Assembly: GCA_963766725.1 (NCBI GenBank)
Contig: CAVYBK010000006.1
Coordinates: 372,001 to 436,000, forward strand
Direction: 5' to 3'
DNA length: 64,000 nt
Source: DATEOR01 sp963766725
GTDB lineage: Bacteria; Actinomycetota; Thermoleophilia; Gaiellales; Gaiellaceae
A model generated the notes under the pieces. It was not told the DNA's origin. It saw only the letters and a list, made by a program, of their open reading frames with translations, and did not search any database. Positions 44,852 to 53,188 of this stretch are shown here, in pieces. Numbering within the stretch: position 1 is the stretch's first letter; each line of letters opens with the position of its first letter. Position numbers and translations under genes: made by a program.

Positions 44852-44857
44852 ATGGTA
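44852..44857 (-). promoter_or_regulatory. Putative -10 box for the NlpC/P60 gene
   Basis: TACCAT (minus strand) lies 9 bases before GTG 44842, which is in frame with the NlpC/P60 gene but separated from it by TAG 44797-44795. Upstream, at about 44862-44899, a stem GGGCC...GGCCC with inner GACGGG/CCCGTC could form. No known riboswitch was recognised. Confidence 0.35.
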
Positions 44858-44924
44858 ACAGGGCCTCACGACGGGGCGCAAACAGACCCGTCCGGCCCTG
44901 CGTCAGCCTTCCGAAGGGCCGTGT

Positions 44925-44930
44925 TAGGGT
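44925..44930 (+). promoter_or_regulatory. Putative leaderless -10 box for the 3D-domain gene
   Basis: TAGGGT fits TANNNT and lies 9 bases before GTG 44940; no RBS is present. It is divergent from the TACCAT box of the NlpC/P60 gene. Confidence 0.45.
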
Positions 44931-44939
44931 GCTGGGCTC

Positions 44940-45947
44940 GTGCGGGCGAGATGCCATCAGCGTCCGGCTCGGCTCGCGGTTTTCTGCCTGGCCGCCCTCG
45001 GTCTCCTCGTCACCGCGACGTGGGCGCGCGCCGACGACCCCGCGGTCCGCGACCGCGTCGCCGGCCTGCGCACCGCGAACCAGAGCCTGGCCGCGCACTC
45101 CCAGAACGCACTGCTCGAGCTGTACTCGCTGCAGACCCGCCTTGCCCAGGCCGAGCGGAGGATCGCCGCCCTCGAGGCGCGGAGCGCCGAGGTGGAGGCG
45201 CAGCGCGAGTCGGCGCGAAAGTCGCTCGACGTCGCGCGCACGAGCTTTCAGGCGGCGCAGGCGCAGCTCGCAACCCGGCTCCGCCAGCTCTACGTCGAGG
45301 GAGACGTCGACCCGCTCGCCGTGCTTCTCGGCGCAGAATCCCTGGACGAGATCGTCTCGGCGCTGGACGGGCTCAACCGCCTGGCCACGCAGGACAAGGA
45401 GATCGTCGCCCAGCTCGCGCACGCCAAGGTCGCGCTCCGAACGGCCTCAGCGCGCCTCGCAGACCGCGAGGCCGAGCTGAAGGATCTGCTCGCCGACGCC
45501 CGCGCGACCCGCGCATCTCTGGCCGCGGCCCGCGACGCGCGCGCCGCCTACCTCGCCAGCCTGCGCCACCAGCAGCAACTGAACCAGAACCAGATCGCCG
45601 CACTCACCGCCCAGGCCTCCGAAGCCTCCGATCAATCCGCCGAGCTCACGGGCGGGACGGGCGTCCCGCCGGCTCCTCCTGCTCACGGTACGAAGATGAC
45701 CGTGTCGTCGACGGGCTACTGCCTGGAGGGGAACACGGCGACCGGAGTTCCGACGAGCCCCGGCGTGGTCGCCGTCGACCCGGCCGTGATCCCGCTCGGC
45801 ACCCACATGTACGTGCCCGGCTACGGCGAAGGCGTTGCCGCGGACACGGGCTCGGCCGTCAAGGGGAAGACGATCGACGTCTGGTTCGAGTCCTGCGCCA
45901 AGGCGATCGCGTGGGGCCGGAAGACGGTCACCATCACGCTGCACTGA
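44940..45947 (+). CDS. 3D-domain (MltA-like) secreted protein with coiled-coil stalk
   Basis: A 335-residue exported protein. The GTG start leads a signal peptide (AVFCLAALGLLVTATWARA). The coiled coil is homologous to that of the divergent NlpC/P60 gene, with YVEGDVDPLAVLLGAESLDE matching its YTSGEESTLEVLLGSSSLDD. The C-terminal 3D domain has the three Asp residues in VAVDPAVIPLGTHMYVPGYG and AADTGSAVKGKTIDVWF, the catalytic-type core of MltA and YocH. Lytic transglycosylase activity is inferred, not proven. Sharing the stalk suggests a common docking partner for the two proteins. Confidence 0.83.
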   Translation: MRARCHQRPARLAVFCLAALGLLVTATWARADDPAVRDRVAGLRTANQSLAAHSQNALLELYSLQTRLAQAERRIAALEARSAEVEAQRESARKSLDVARTSFQAAQAQLATRLRQLYVEGDVDPLAVLLGAESLDEIVSALDGLNRLATQDKEIVAQLAHAKVALRTASARLADREAELKDLLADARATRASLAAARDARAAYLASLRHQQQLNQNQIAALTAQASEASDQSAELTGGTGVPPAPPAHGTKMTVSSTGYCLEGNTATGVPTSPGVVAVDPAVIPLGTHMYVPGYGEGVAADTGSAVKGKTIDVWFESCAKAIAWGRKTVTITLH

Positions 45948-45964
45948 GCAGAGCCCAAAACGAT

Positions 45965-45970
45965 TACACT
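45965..45970 (+). promoter_or_regulatory. Putative -10 box for the LuxR response regulator
   Basis: TACACT lies 41 bases before ATG 46012. The intervening leader contains GAGGGAGGGG and a further GAGGGCG just before the ATG, consistent with a normal RBS-containing leader, unlike most other starts in this window. Confidence 0.35.
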
Positions 45971-46011
45971 GCCCGTCTCAAGCGCGAGGGAGGGGTTTGG
46001 GCGCGAGGGCG

Positions 46012-46689
46012 ATGCAGGGGGACGAAGAGGGCACGAAAGGGCTCGACGAGCTCCGCGTGCTCGTGGTGGACGACCACGACCTCTTCCGCACGGGGCTTCG
46101 AAACCTCCTCGAAGAACAGGGCGTCAACGTCGTCGGGGAAGCCGAGAACGGCGAGACCGCGATCCGCCTCGCCTCCGATCTCGCGCCCGACGTCGTGATC
46201 ATGGATCTCAACATGCCGGGCGTCGGCGGAGTCGAGACGACGAGGCGACTGTCGAGCCTCGCTCCCCTCAGCCGCGTGGTCGTCCTGACCATCTCGGCCG
46301 ACGACGACGACGTCATGAACGCGGTCATGGCCGGCGCGTGCGGCTATCTGCTCAAGGACTCCTCGATTCAGGAGCTGATCGCCGGAATCAAGGCCGCCTC
46401 CGAGGGCGAGTCCCTCATCTCGCCGCAGATCGCCGCCAAGGTCCTGCAACGGCTGCGCGCGCAGTCGAAGGATGCAGACGCCGCCGAGACGATCCGCGCC
46501 GAGCTCTCCGACCGCGAGCTCCAGGTCCTGAAGCTGATCGCGAACGGCAAGGACAACGCTCAGATCGCGCGCGAGCTCTTCATCAGCCCGAAGACGGTCA
46601 AGAACCACATCTCGAACATCCTCATGAAGCTGCAGATCGAGAACCGCATCCAGGCGGCCGTCTACGCCGTCCGAAGCGGAATCGTCTAG
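46012..46689 (+). CDS. NarL/LuxR-family response regulator
   Basis: A 225-residue two-component regulator. The receiver domain (about 14-130) has the acidic pocket VVDDHD near residue 20, the phospho-acceptor Asp in VIMDLNMPG (near 66) and Lys in LLKDSS near 116. The C-terminal LuxR HTH has LSDRELQVLKLIANGKDNAQIA near 165 and VKNHISNILMKL near 200. No histidine kinase is adjacent, so it is an orphan here. It follows the 3D-domain gene by 64 bases, suggesting but not showing control of the cell-wall pair. Confidence 0.92.
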   Translation: MQGDEEGTKGLDELRVLVVDDHDLFRTGLRNLLEEQGVNVVGEAENGETAIRLASDLAPDVVIMDLNMPGVGGVETTRRLSSLAPLSRVVVLTISADDDDVMNAVMAGACGYLLKDSSIQELIAGIKAASEGESLISPQIAAKVLQRLRAQSKDADAAETIRAELSDRELQVLKLIANGKDNAQIARELFISPKTVKNHISNILMKLQIENRIQAAVYAVRSGIV

Positions 46690-46699
46690 GAGCACCTGG

Positions 46700-46729
46700 C
46701 GGCGGAGCTTCCGCCGGGCGAAGCCCGGC
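46700..46729. terminator. Alternative hairpins between convergent genes
   Basis: Two hairpins share bases and so cannot form together. CGGCGG...CCGCCG is at 46700-46716, and GCCGGGC-GAA-GCCCGGC is at 46713-46729, a perfect 7-base-pair stem. They lie between the LuxR gene and the convergent coiled-coil gene and could act as a bidirectional terminator. No U-tract follows on the plus strand. Confidence 0.45.
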
Positions 46730-46791
46730 TGCGCCCCGCCTGACCACGCTCCAGGCCCTCGCTGCGCCTTAAGCCGCGCCGCCCAGAGCCG

Positions 46792-47112
46792 CTAGGCGGC
46801 GGCGCGGACGGCTGCGAGGTGCTTCTGGAGGAGGCCGAGCCGGTTGCGCAGCCCTTCGAGCTCGACATCCACGTCTCGGAGGCGGCCTGCGAGCGCCTTC
46901 AGCTCGTCCGCCTCCTCCGGGCCGTCGACGCTTCGCGCGAGCTCGCCGATCCGCCGCTCGAGCCGCAAACGCTCGGCTTCGAGCTGTAGCGCTCGCGCGT
47001 ATCCGTCCGTCAACGTATCCTCCATCTCCGTGACGAGGGGCTTCCCGGGGTCGGCGGAGCGGTTCTTGAGCAGGCGACTGATGCGCTCGAGGAGAGGGGC
47101 AAGGTCCGCCAT
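46792..47112 (-). CDS. Small coiled-coil protein of unknown function
   Basis: A 106-residue protein from ATG 47112 (GTG 47118 is an in-frame alternative). It is helical throughout, with heptads around LQLEAERLRLERRIGELA and DELKALAGRLRDVDVELEGL. There is no membrane segment, signal or named motif. It resembles structural or scaffolding coiled coils, but I cannot name it. Its start codon overlaps the divergent DacB start, so expression of the two must use overlapping regulatory DNA. Confidence 0.62.
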   Translation of the reverse strand: MADLAPLLERISRLLKNRSADPGKPLVTEMEDTLTDGYARALQLEAERLRLERRIGELARSVDGPEEADELKALAGRLRDVDVELEGLRNRLGLLQKHLAAVRAAA

Positions 47113-48391
47113 GAGCACAACCGATTATGGAACCTGGCCGCGGCCGGTTCATGGGCCGGAAGGCCTATCCTCGAGACGTCTCAGACCCATCTCCTGGAAG
47201 CGTGCGCTTGTCGTTCTGACGGCGGCTTTCGTCGCGCTCGCCTTTGCGGCCCCGGCGACCGCCACCCTGAAGAGCCGCCTCGACCGCGCGCTCCGCGCTC
47301 AGGGCGTCTCGAGCAGCCAGACCGGGGCGATCGTCTTCGACCTCTCCAAGGACGCGTACATCTACCGAAAGAATTCCTCCGTCGCGCTGAAGCCGGCGTC
47401 GAACGAGAAGCTCCCGGTCGCCGTGACGGCGCTCTCGATCCTCGGCCCGGGCTACACGATCCCGACTGAGCTGCGCAAACAGGGCTACCAGACGGGCACG
47501 GTCTGGCACGGCAAGCTGATCCTCAAGGGCTACGGCGACCCGGCGCTTTCCGGGTCGCAGATCGGCCGGTTCGCCCGCGCGGTGGATAACGCCGGGATCA
47601 CACGCGTGACCGGCGCGATCGTCGGCGACGAGTCCTTCTTCGACAAGGTCCGGGTCGGCCCCGGCTGGAAGGCGTCCTTCTACAAGGACGAGTGCCCGCC
47701 GCTCTCGGCGCTCATCGTGAACCGCGGCCATTTCAAGGGCCACATCGCGAGCCGGCCCGCCCTCGCTGCCGCGAAGACGCTGCGGTCGAAGCTCGTCGGG
47801 CTCGGCATCAAAGTCGGAGGCCGCGCGAAGCTCGGCCGCGCGGATCCGAGCTCCACCCCGATCGCAACAGTGCAGTCCCCCGCTCTTCGCTGGCTCGTGC
47901 GCACGATGGACCGCCAGAGCGACAACTTCTACGCGGAGACACTGACCAAGCTCCTCGGCGCGGTCGAAGCCGACGAGGGCTCGACCTCGGCCGGCGCGAC
48001 GGTCATCAGGAAGGAGCTGCGCTCGCGCGACGTTCCGATGCGCGGGGTCGTCATCTCGGACGGCTCGGGCCTGTCCGCCCACGACCGCCTGACTGCGCGG
48101 GCGGTAGCGAAGCTTCTCCGCTCGGCGCTTTCGGACTCGCAGATCTCGAACGCGTTCGTGGACTCCCTGCCCACGGCGGGCGTCAACGGCACCCTCGTCG
48201 ACCGCATGAAGAGCGGGCCCGCGTACCGGCACGTGTACGCGAAGACGGGCACGACGGACTCCGCGTCGGCCCTCTCGGGCTTCGTGAGGACGCGATACGT
48301 CTTCGCGATCCTCCAGAACGGGAACCCGATTCCCTGGTGGTACGCCCGCGAGGCGCAGGACCGCTTCGCGCAGGTCCTAGCCGGCCAGTAG
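47111..48391 (+). CDS. dacB: D-alanyl-D-alanine carboxypeptidase/endopeptidase, DacB type (PBP4, S13)
   Basis: DacB trims pentapeptide stems and cleaves cross-links in peptidoglycan. The 426-residue protein has a basic start, then a signal segment (KRALVVLTAAFVALAFAAPA, residues 30-49). The penicillin-binding motifs are SNEK near residue 95 (SxxK), SDGSGLS near 317 (SxN region) and KTGTT near 377. Family S13 length and layout match. The start at ATG 47111 overlaps the divergent coiled-coil gene start. Convergent with ligA, overlapping by 15 bases. Confidence 0.9.
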   Translation: MSTTDYGTWPRPVHGPEGLSSRRLRPISWKRALVVLTAAFVALAFAAPATATLKSRLDRALRAQGVSSSQTGAIVFDLSKDAYIYRKNSSVALKPASNEKLPVAVTALSILGPGYTIPTELRKQGYQTGTVWHGKLILKGYGDPALSGSQIGRFARAVDNAGITRVTGAIVGDESFFDKVRVGPGWKASFYKDECPPLSALIVNRGHFKGHIASRPALAAAKTLRSKLVGLGIKVGGRAKLGRADPSSTPIATVQSPALRWLVRTMDRQSDNFYAETLTKLLGAVEADEGSTSAGATVIRKELRSRDVPMRGVVISDGSGLSAHDRLTARAVAKLLRSALSDSQISNAFVDSLPTAGVNGTLVDRMKSGPAYRHVYAKTGTTDSASALSGFVRTRYVFAILQNGNPIPWWYAREAQDRFAQVLAGQ

Positions 48392-50401
48392 GCGCTCTAG
48401 AGCAGCTTCGTCGAGCTGCTCGACGCCCGACTTCTGGGCCTTCGTCAGCTTCGACGCCCCGGGGTCCTCCCCGACGATCAACGCCGTCGTCTTCGCGGAG
48501 ACCGAGTTCGTGACCTTCGCACCGGCGGCCTCGAGCGCGGCGGCTGCCTGCTCGCGCGACCAGCGCTCCAGCGTCCCCGTGATCACGTAGGTCTTGCCCG
48601 TGAGCGGGCCCTCCTTCGGCTTGTCCTCCTCGCCGAGCTCGAAGCGGAGGCCGAGGGAGCGCAGCTCCTCCACGAGCGCCCGGTTCTGCTCGTCCTCGAA
48701 CCATTCGACGATGATCTCGGCGCGGTCGGGCCCGAAGCCGTCGACCTCCTCAACCTCCTCCTGCGAGGCCGCGAGGAGCCGGTCGACGTCACCGAAGTGG
48801 CGCGCGAGGCTCTGGGCGAGCACCCAGCCGAGCTTCGGGATGTTGAGGCCGAGGAGGACGCGCGAGAAGGGGACGTTCTTCGACGCCTGGATGGCGTCGA
48901 TCGCCCCGGTTGCGGAGATCTCGGCGAAGCCTTCGAGCTCGAGCAGCTGCTCCTTCGTCAGGCGGTAGAGGTCCGGGAGCGACCGGACGAGCTCCTTCTC
49001 CCACAGGAGGCGCACGGTCTGCTCGCCGACGCCCTCGATGTCCGCCGGCCCTTCGACCCAGTTGATCAGCGTCTCGAGACCTCGGGAAGGGCACGCACGG
49101 TTCGGGCAGCGGTGCATGACCTCGCCCTCGGGCTTGACGATCTCCGCGCCGCAGAGCGGGCACTTCTTGGGCATGCGGAACTGCTTCGTGCCCTTCCGGT
49201 GCGGACCGGCGGGCCCGACGATCTGCGGGATGACGTCGCCGGCGCGCTGGACGATGACATCGTCTCCCTCGCGGATCTCCTTGCGGTTGATGTCCTCCTC
49301 GTTGTGGAGAGTCGCGCGCGAGACGGTCACGCCTCCGACCTCGACCGGCTCCATCATCGCCCATGGGTTCAGCGCGCCCGTCCGGCCGACCCGGATGAGG
49401 ATCTTGTTCAGCCGCGTCACCGCGGTCAACGGCGCCCACTTGTAGGCGCGCGCCCAGCGCGGCCGCTGGTGGAGGGCGCCGAGGCGCTCCTGCTGCGCGA
49501 AGGAGTCGACCTTGATCACGAGCCCGTCGATCTCGTAGTCGAGGTCGATGCGCCGTTTTTCCCACTCGCGGCACGCCTTCGCCACGGATTCGATGGAGTC
49601 GTGCAGCTCCGCGTGCGGATTCGTGCGGAAGCCGTGCTCCCGCAGCCACTGGAGCGAGTCCCAGTGTCCTTCCGCGGGGAGGCCTTCACGCCGGCCGAGG
49701 CCGTGGATCCAGATCGAGAGCGGGCGGTCGGCCGTGATGGCGGAGTCCTTTTGCCGCAGCGAGCCGGCGGCCGCGTTTCGGGGGTTCGGCGTCGGCTTCT
49801 TCCCCTCGGCGACCAGCCGTTCGTTGAGATCGTTGAAGCCGGAGAGCGGCAGGTAGACCTCCCCGCGCGCCTCGAGCAGCGACGGCGCCGCCTCGCCGTC
49901 CTCGAGCTGCATCCGCATCGAGATCGCCTTGATCGTCTTCAGGTTCGGCGTCACGTCCTCGCCGCGGAAGCCGTCGCCGCGCGTCGCACCGCGTACGAAG
50001 GCGCCGTCCTCGTAGAGGAGATTGATGGAGAGGCCGTCGATCTTCGGCTCGGTGACGTAGCGCACGTCGTCGGTGCCGAGGCGCTTGACGACGTCGGCGT
50101 GCCACTTCTCGAGCTGCTCGTCGGTCGTCACCTTCTCGAGCGAGCCCATCGGCGTCGGGTGCTCGACCTTCTCGAACTTGTCCGAGGGCGGTGCGCCGAC
50201 GCGCTGCGTCGGGCTGTCCGGGGTCTGCAGCTCGGGGTGCTCGCGCTCGAGAGTGAGGAGCTCGTCCCAGAGTCGATCGAATTCCGCGTCCGAGATCTCC
50301 GGCTCGTCGAGGACGTGGTAGCGGTAGAGGTGATAGTCGACCCGGTCGCGAAGCTCCGCGATCCGGGCCTCGTCCGTCTTCGTCTTCGTCTTAGAGGACA
50401 T
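48377..50401 (-). CDS. ligA: NAD-dependent DNA ligase LigA
   Basis: LigA seals nicks in replication and repair using NAD. The 674-residue enzyme has the adenylation domain with active-site Lys in EPKIDGLSINLLY near residue 118. The zinc finger CPLCGAEIV...CPNRACP lies near residues 410-433. The helix-hairpin-helix region contains EGFAEISATGAIDAI, and the C-terminal BRCT domain runs from about residue 595 (GKTYVITGTL). All four domains are present at usual lengths. Overlaps the next HAD gene's end by 11 bases. Confidence 0.98.
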   Translation of the reverse strand: MSSKTKTKTDEARIAELRDRVDYHLYRYHVLDEPEISDAEFDRLWDELLTLEREHPELQTPDSPTQRVGAPPSDKFEKVEHPTPMGSLEKVTTDEQLEKWHADVVKRLGTDDVRYVTEPKIDGLSINLLYEDGAFVRGATRGDGFRGEDVTPNLKTIKAISMRMQLEDGEAAPSLLEARGEVYLPLSGFNDLNERLVAEGKKPTPNPRNAAAGSLRQKDSAITADRPLSIWIHGLGRREGLPAEGHWDSLQWLREHGFRTNPHAELHDSIESVAKACREWEKRRIDLDYEIDGLVIKVDSFAQQERLGALHQRPRWARAYKWAPLTAVTRLNKILIRVGRTGALNPWAMMEPVEVGGVTVSRATLHNEEDINRKEIREGDDVIVQRAGDVIPQIVGPAGPHRKGTKQFRMPKKCPLCGAEIVKPEGEVMHRCPNRACPSRGLETLINWVEGPADIEGVGEQTVRLLWEKELVRSLPDLYRLTKEQLLELEGFAEISATGAIDAIQASKNVPFSRVLLGLNIPKLGWVLAQSLARHFGDVDRLLAASQEEVEEVDGFGPDRAEIIVEWFEDEQNRALVEELRSLGLRFELGEEDKPKEGPLTGKTYVITGTLERWSREQAAAALEAAGAKVTNSVSAKTTALIVGEDPGASKLTKAQKSGVEQLDEAALERLLAG

Positions 50402-51026
50402 CGAGGAGCTCCTCCGGCGAGTGCACGACCGCGTCGGCGCCCGTCTCGCGCAGGCGCTCGACCGAGTGGATCTTCCCCCAGGAGACAGCGACGGTGAAGA
50501 CGCCGGCCGCCTTTCCGGCGCCCATGTCGAAGGGCGAATCGCCGACGAACGCCGCCTCCTCGGGCTTGGTGCCCAGCCGGTCGAGCGCGGTCAGGACCGG
50601 CTCGGGATGCGGCTTGTGGTGCTCCGTCTGCTCCGAGGTGACGACCGCGTCGAAGTAGCGCTCGAGCGGGAGGATGGCGAAGGCGAGATCCACAGTCTTC
50701 CGCCTCTTCGCCGTGACGATGCCGAGCTGCCGGCCTTCGGCCCTTAGTCGATCGAGCACGCGCTCGATGCCCTCGAAGGCGACGAGGTCGTCGTGGAGCG
50801 GCGCGTTGTGCTCGCGGTAGACGCGGACGAGCTCGTCGGCGCGCTCCTCGTCGAAGGCCCGCATCTGCTCGTAGATGTTGGAGCCGCCGACCGCGGCCGC
50901 GAGCACCTCGTCCGGGATCTCGCGCTCGAGGACCGTCTGGGTGGCGTGGCGGAACGAGGAGAGGATGATCTCCCCCGAGTCGATCAGCGTGCCGTCGAGA
51001 TCGAAGAGGACGGTCGGATAGCGCAT
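50391..51026 (-). CDS. HAD hydrolase (phosphoglycolate phosphatase-like)
   Basis: A 211-residue HAD phosphatase with motif I FDLDGTLIDSG at residues 8-18, motif II VTAKRRK near 103, motif III KPHPEPV near 140 and motif IV VGDSPFDMGAGKAAG near 161. The C1 helical cap resembles PpaX/Gph enzymes, which act on phosphoglycolate or pyrophosphate. The exact substrate cannot be read from sequence. It lies between ligA and truA on the same strand, with 2 bases to truA. Confidence 0.85.
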   Translation of the reverse strand: MRYPTVLFDLDGTLIDSGEIILSSFRHATQTVLEREIPDEVLAAAVGGSNIYEQMRAFDEERADELVRVYREHNAPLHDDLVAFEGIERVLDRLRAEGRQLGIVTAKRRKTVDLAFAILPLERYFDAVVTSEQTEHHKPHPEPVLTALDRLGTKPEEAAFVGDSPFDMGAGKAAGVFTVAVSWGKIHSVERLRETGADAVVHSPEELLDVL

Positions 51027-51028
51027 GC

Positions 51029-51748
51029 CTAGTAGTGAACCTGCTCCAGATAGAGGCCCCAGGGCGGGGCGGTGGTCCCGGCTTCGTCACGTGGACGCCC
51101 TTCGAGCAGACGCTTGAAGGCCGCCGGATCCACTTCCAGCATCGTACCGACCAGGGTTCTGACCATGTGTCGCAGGAAGCTGTCGGCGGTGATCCGGAAC
51201 TCGAGCACGTCGCCGTCGCGGCGCCACTCCGCCTGTTCGACGACGCGGACGAACACATCGTGCTGGGTCTCCGTCGGCGTGAAAGCGCGGAAGTCGTGCT
51301 CACCCAGGAGGACGGCCGCGCTCTCGGCGAGCGCGTCCTCGTCGACGGGGCGCGGCCACCAGAGCGAGCGGCGCCGTTCGAATGGGGACGACGTCCCGCG
51401 GCGCCAGATCCGGTAGACGTAGGAGCGCCCGCGCGCAGAGAAGCGGGCATGAAACCCGTCCTCCGCCTCCTCGGCCGCCACGACGGCGACATCGCCTGGG
51501 AGCACGCCGTTCAGGGCGACGGGCGCGCGCTCCGGCGGCGGGCCGGCGGTGCCGCTGAAGCTCGCCACCTGGGCGAGCGCGTGGACTCCCGCGTCGGTCC
51601 GGCCCGCAACGGCGAGACCCGTCCAGCCGGGAAAGACCTGGTCGAGCGCGGTTCGAAGCTCGCCCTCCACGGTTCGCTGCTCCGGCTGGGCCGCCCAGCC
51701 CGCGAAATCGGTTCCGTCGTATTCGAGCGTCAGCTTGAAGGTCGCCAC
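51029..51748 (-). CDS. truA: tRNA pseudouridine synthase TruA
   Basis: TruA makes pseudouridine at positions 38-40 of tRNA anticodon arms. The 239-residue protein starts at GTG 51748. It has the LTLEYDGTDFAGWAAQPEQRTVEG region at residues 6-29, the catalytic-Asp motif AVAGRTDAGVHALAQVASF near 48, and C-terminal FLRHMVRTLVGTMLEV near 190. All conserved elements are present. It is 38 bases from the divergent M28 peptidase gene. Confidence 0.96.
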   Translation of the reverse strand: MATFKLTLEYDGTDFAGWAAQPEQRTVEGELRTALDQVFPGWTGLAVAGRTDAGVHALAQVASFSGTAGPPPERAPVALNGVLPGDVAVVAAEEAEDGFHARFSARGRSYVYRIWRRGTSSPFERRRSLWWPRPVDEDALAESAAVLLGEHDFRAFTPTETQHDVFVRVVEQAEWRRDGDVLEFRITADSFLRHMVRTLVGTMLEVDPAAFKRLLEGRPRDEAGTTAPPWGLYLEQVHY

Positions 51749-51786
51749 GGCTCAATCTTTGCGGACGCCGCGTCGTCCTAGAAAGC

Positions 51787-53157
51787 GTGCGCGCCTTCCT
51801 CGTGGTGGCGGTGGCCGCGAGCGCCCTGACCACCGGCTGCTTCTCCGGAAACGACAGCGAGTCCTCGACCGGTGCCGCCCCGGGGGGAAGCGCCGAGCGA
51901 CTGGCGCAGGCAGTGACCGCGGAGGGCCTGCACGCCCACCTCGCTGCCCTGCAGCACATCGCCGACGAGAACGGGGGAACGCGCGCCTCGGGAACTCCCG
52001 GGTACGACGCCTCGGTCGAGTACGTCGCCGAGCAGCTACGCCGAGCGGGCTACACGCCGCACCTGCAGCGCGTTCGTTACACGGACTCGCACGAGCTCGC
52101 CCCGCCCGAGCTCGCCCGCGTCTCGCCGGATCCGCTCACCTACAGTTACCCCGACGATTTCGTCTCTCTTCGCTACTCCGGTAGCGGCGAGGTCGAGGCG
52201 CCCCTCGAGGCGATCGATGCGTATTCCGAGACGAGCGGCTGCGACTCCTCGGATTTCGACGACTTCGACACCGGGGCGATCGCGCTCATCCGGCGTGGCG
52301 GCTGCTTCTTCGCCGAGAAGGTGCGAAATGCGATCCTGGCGGGAGCAGCCGCGGTCATCGTCTTCAACGACGGATCGCCCGGGCACGAAGGGCCGATCGA
52401 GGCGACGCTCGTCCGCCCGGTCGAAGTGCCCGCACTCTCGCTCGCGAACGAGCTCGGTGAGGCGCTTGCCCAGCAAGCGGACGCCGGGCCCGTCCGGATG
52501 CGCGTGCACACGAACCTCGAGGTGAGCCAGACCGAGACTGCAAACGTGCTCGCCGACCTGCCCGGCGCGACCAAAGGGGCGCCGCTCCTCCTGGGCGCGC
52601 ACCTCGACTCGATCGAGAGCGGGCCTGGAATCAACGACAACGGCTCAGGCGTCGCGACGCTGCTCGAGCTCGCAGTACAGGCGCGAAAGCTCGACTTCCG
52701 GCCGCAGCGGCCCGTGCGCTTCGCGTTCTGGGCCGGCGAGGAGGCCGGCGAGTTCGGCTCGAGGGAGTACGTGAAGAGCCTGGAGAACCCGATCGACGAC
52801 ATCGCCTCCGTCGTGAACCTCGACATGGTCGGCTCGCCGAATCCCGAGCCCTTCGTCTACGAAGGCGACGGCACTATCCAGGAGGCCCTGAGCGACGCGG
52901 TGCGCGCCGAAGGGCTCGATCCCGTCACGGTCGACCTCGAGGGACGGTCCGACCACGCGCCGTTCCAGGAAGCGGGCATCCCGACCGGAGGCCTCTTCAC
53001 GGGAGCCGACGAGCCCGCGCCAGACGGGCAACCGCACGACAGCTGCTACCACCGCGCCTGCGACACGGTCGGCAACGTCGACTTCGAGATCCTCGAGAAG
53101 ATGGCGGACGCTCTGGCGAGCGCGGTCTTCGGCTCCTTGACAGCTTCCGATTCGTAA
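51787..53157 (+). CDS. M28-family aminopeptidase lipoprotein with PA domain
   Basis: A 456-residue surface peptidase. The GTG start gives a signal ending at the lipobox LTTGC (lipidated Cys18). A PA domain near residues 140-260 is seen in GAIALIRRGGCFFAEK. The M28 zinc peptidase domain has LLLGAHLDSI near 265 (His-Asp), GVATLLELA, WAGEEAGEFGSREY near 315 (catalytic Glu) and NLDMVGSPN near 345. The final His region (CYHRACDTVGNVD) closes the site. It precedes an ArsR gene whose operator overlaps its stop codon. Confidence 0.88.
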   Translation: MRAFLVVAVAASALTTGCFSGNDSESSTGAAPGGSAERLAQAVTAEGLHAHLAALQHIADENGGTRASGTPGYDASVEYVAEQLRRAGYTPHLQRVRYTDSHELAPPELARVSPDPLTYSYPDDFVSLRYSGSGEVEAPLEAIDAYSETSGCDSSDFDDFDTGAIALIRRGGCFFAEKVRNAILAGAAAVIVFNDGSPGHEGPIEATLVRPVEVPALSLANELGEALAQQADAGPVRMRVHTNLEVSQTETANVLADLPGATKGAPLLLGAHLDSIESGPGINDNGSGVATLLELAVQARKLDFRPQRPVRFAFWAGEEAGEFGSREYVKSLENPIDDIASVVNLDMVGSPNPEPFVYEGDGTIQEALSDAVRAEGLDPVTVDLEGRSDHAPFQEAGIPTGGLFTGADEPAPDGQPHDSCYHRACDTVGNVDFEILEKMADALASAVFGSLTASDS

Positions 53158-53188
53158 GCTACTACTTACCGTAAGCAATGGCTTACGG
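53154..53188 (+). promoter_or_regulatory. Twin inverted repeats overlapping the ArsR gene start
   Basis: GTAAG (53154-53158) and CTTAC (53165-53169) form one inverted repeat. CCGTAAGC (53169-53176) and GCTTACGG (53181-53188) form another, centred on AATG, the ArsR start codon. TACCGT (53167-53172) is a TANNNT box 5 bases before the ATG. Such sites are typical autoregulatory ArsR operators. The first repeat includes the TAA stop of the M28 gene. Confidence 0.6.

Noticed and set aside
44786..44939. A c-di-AMP (ydaO-type) riboswitch before the NlpC/P60 gene, common in actinobacteria
   Set aside because: The region has a stem but I could not match the conserved riboswitch core; a covariance search would be needed.
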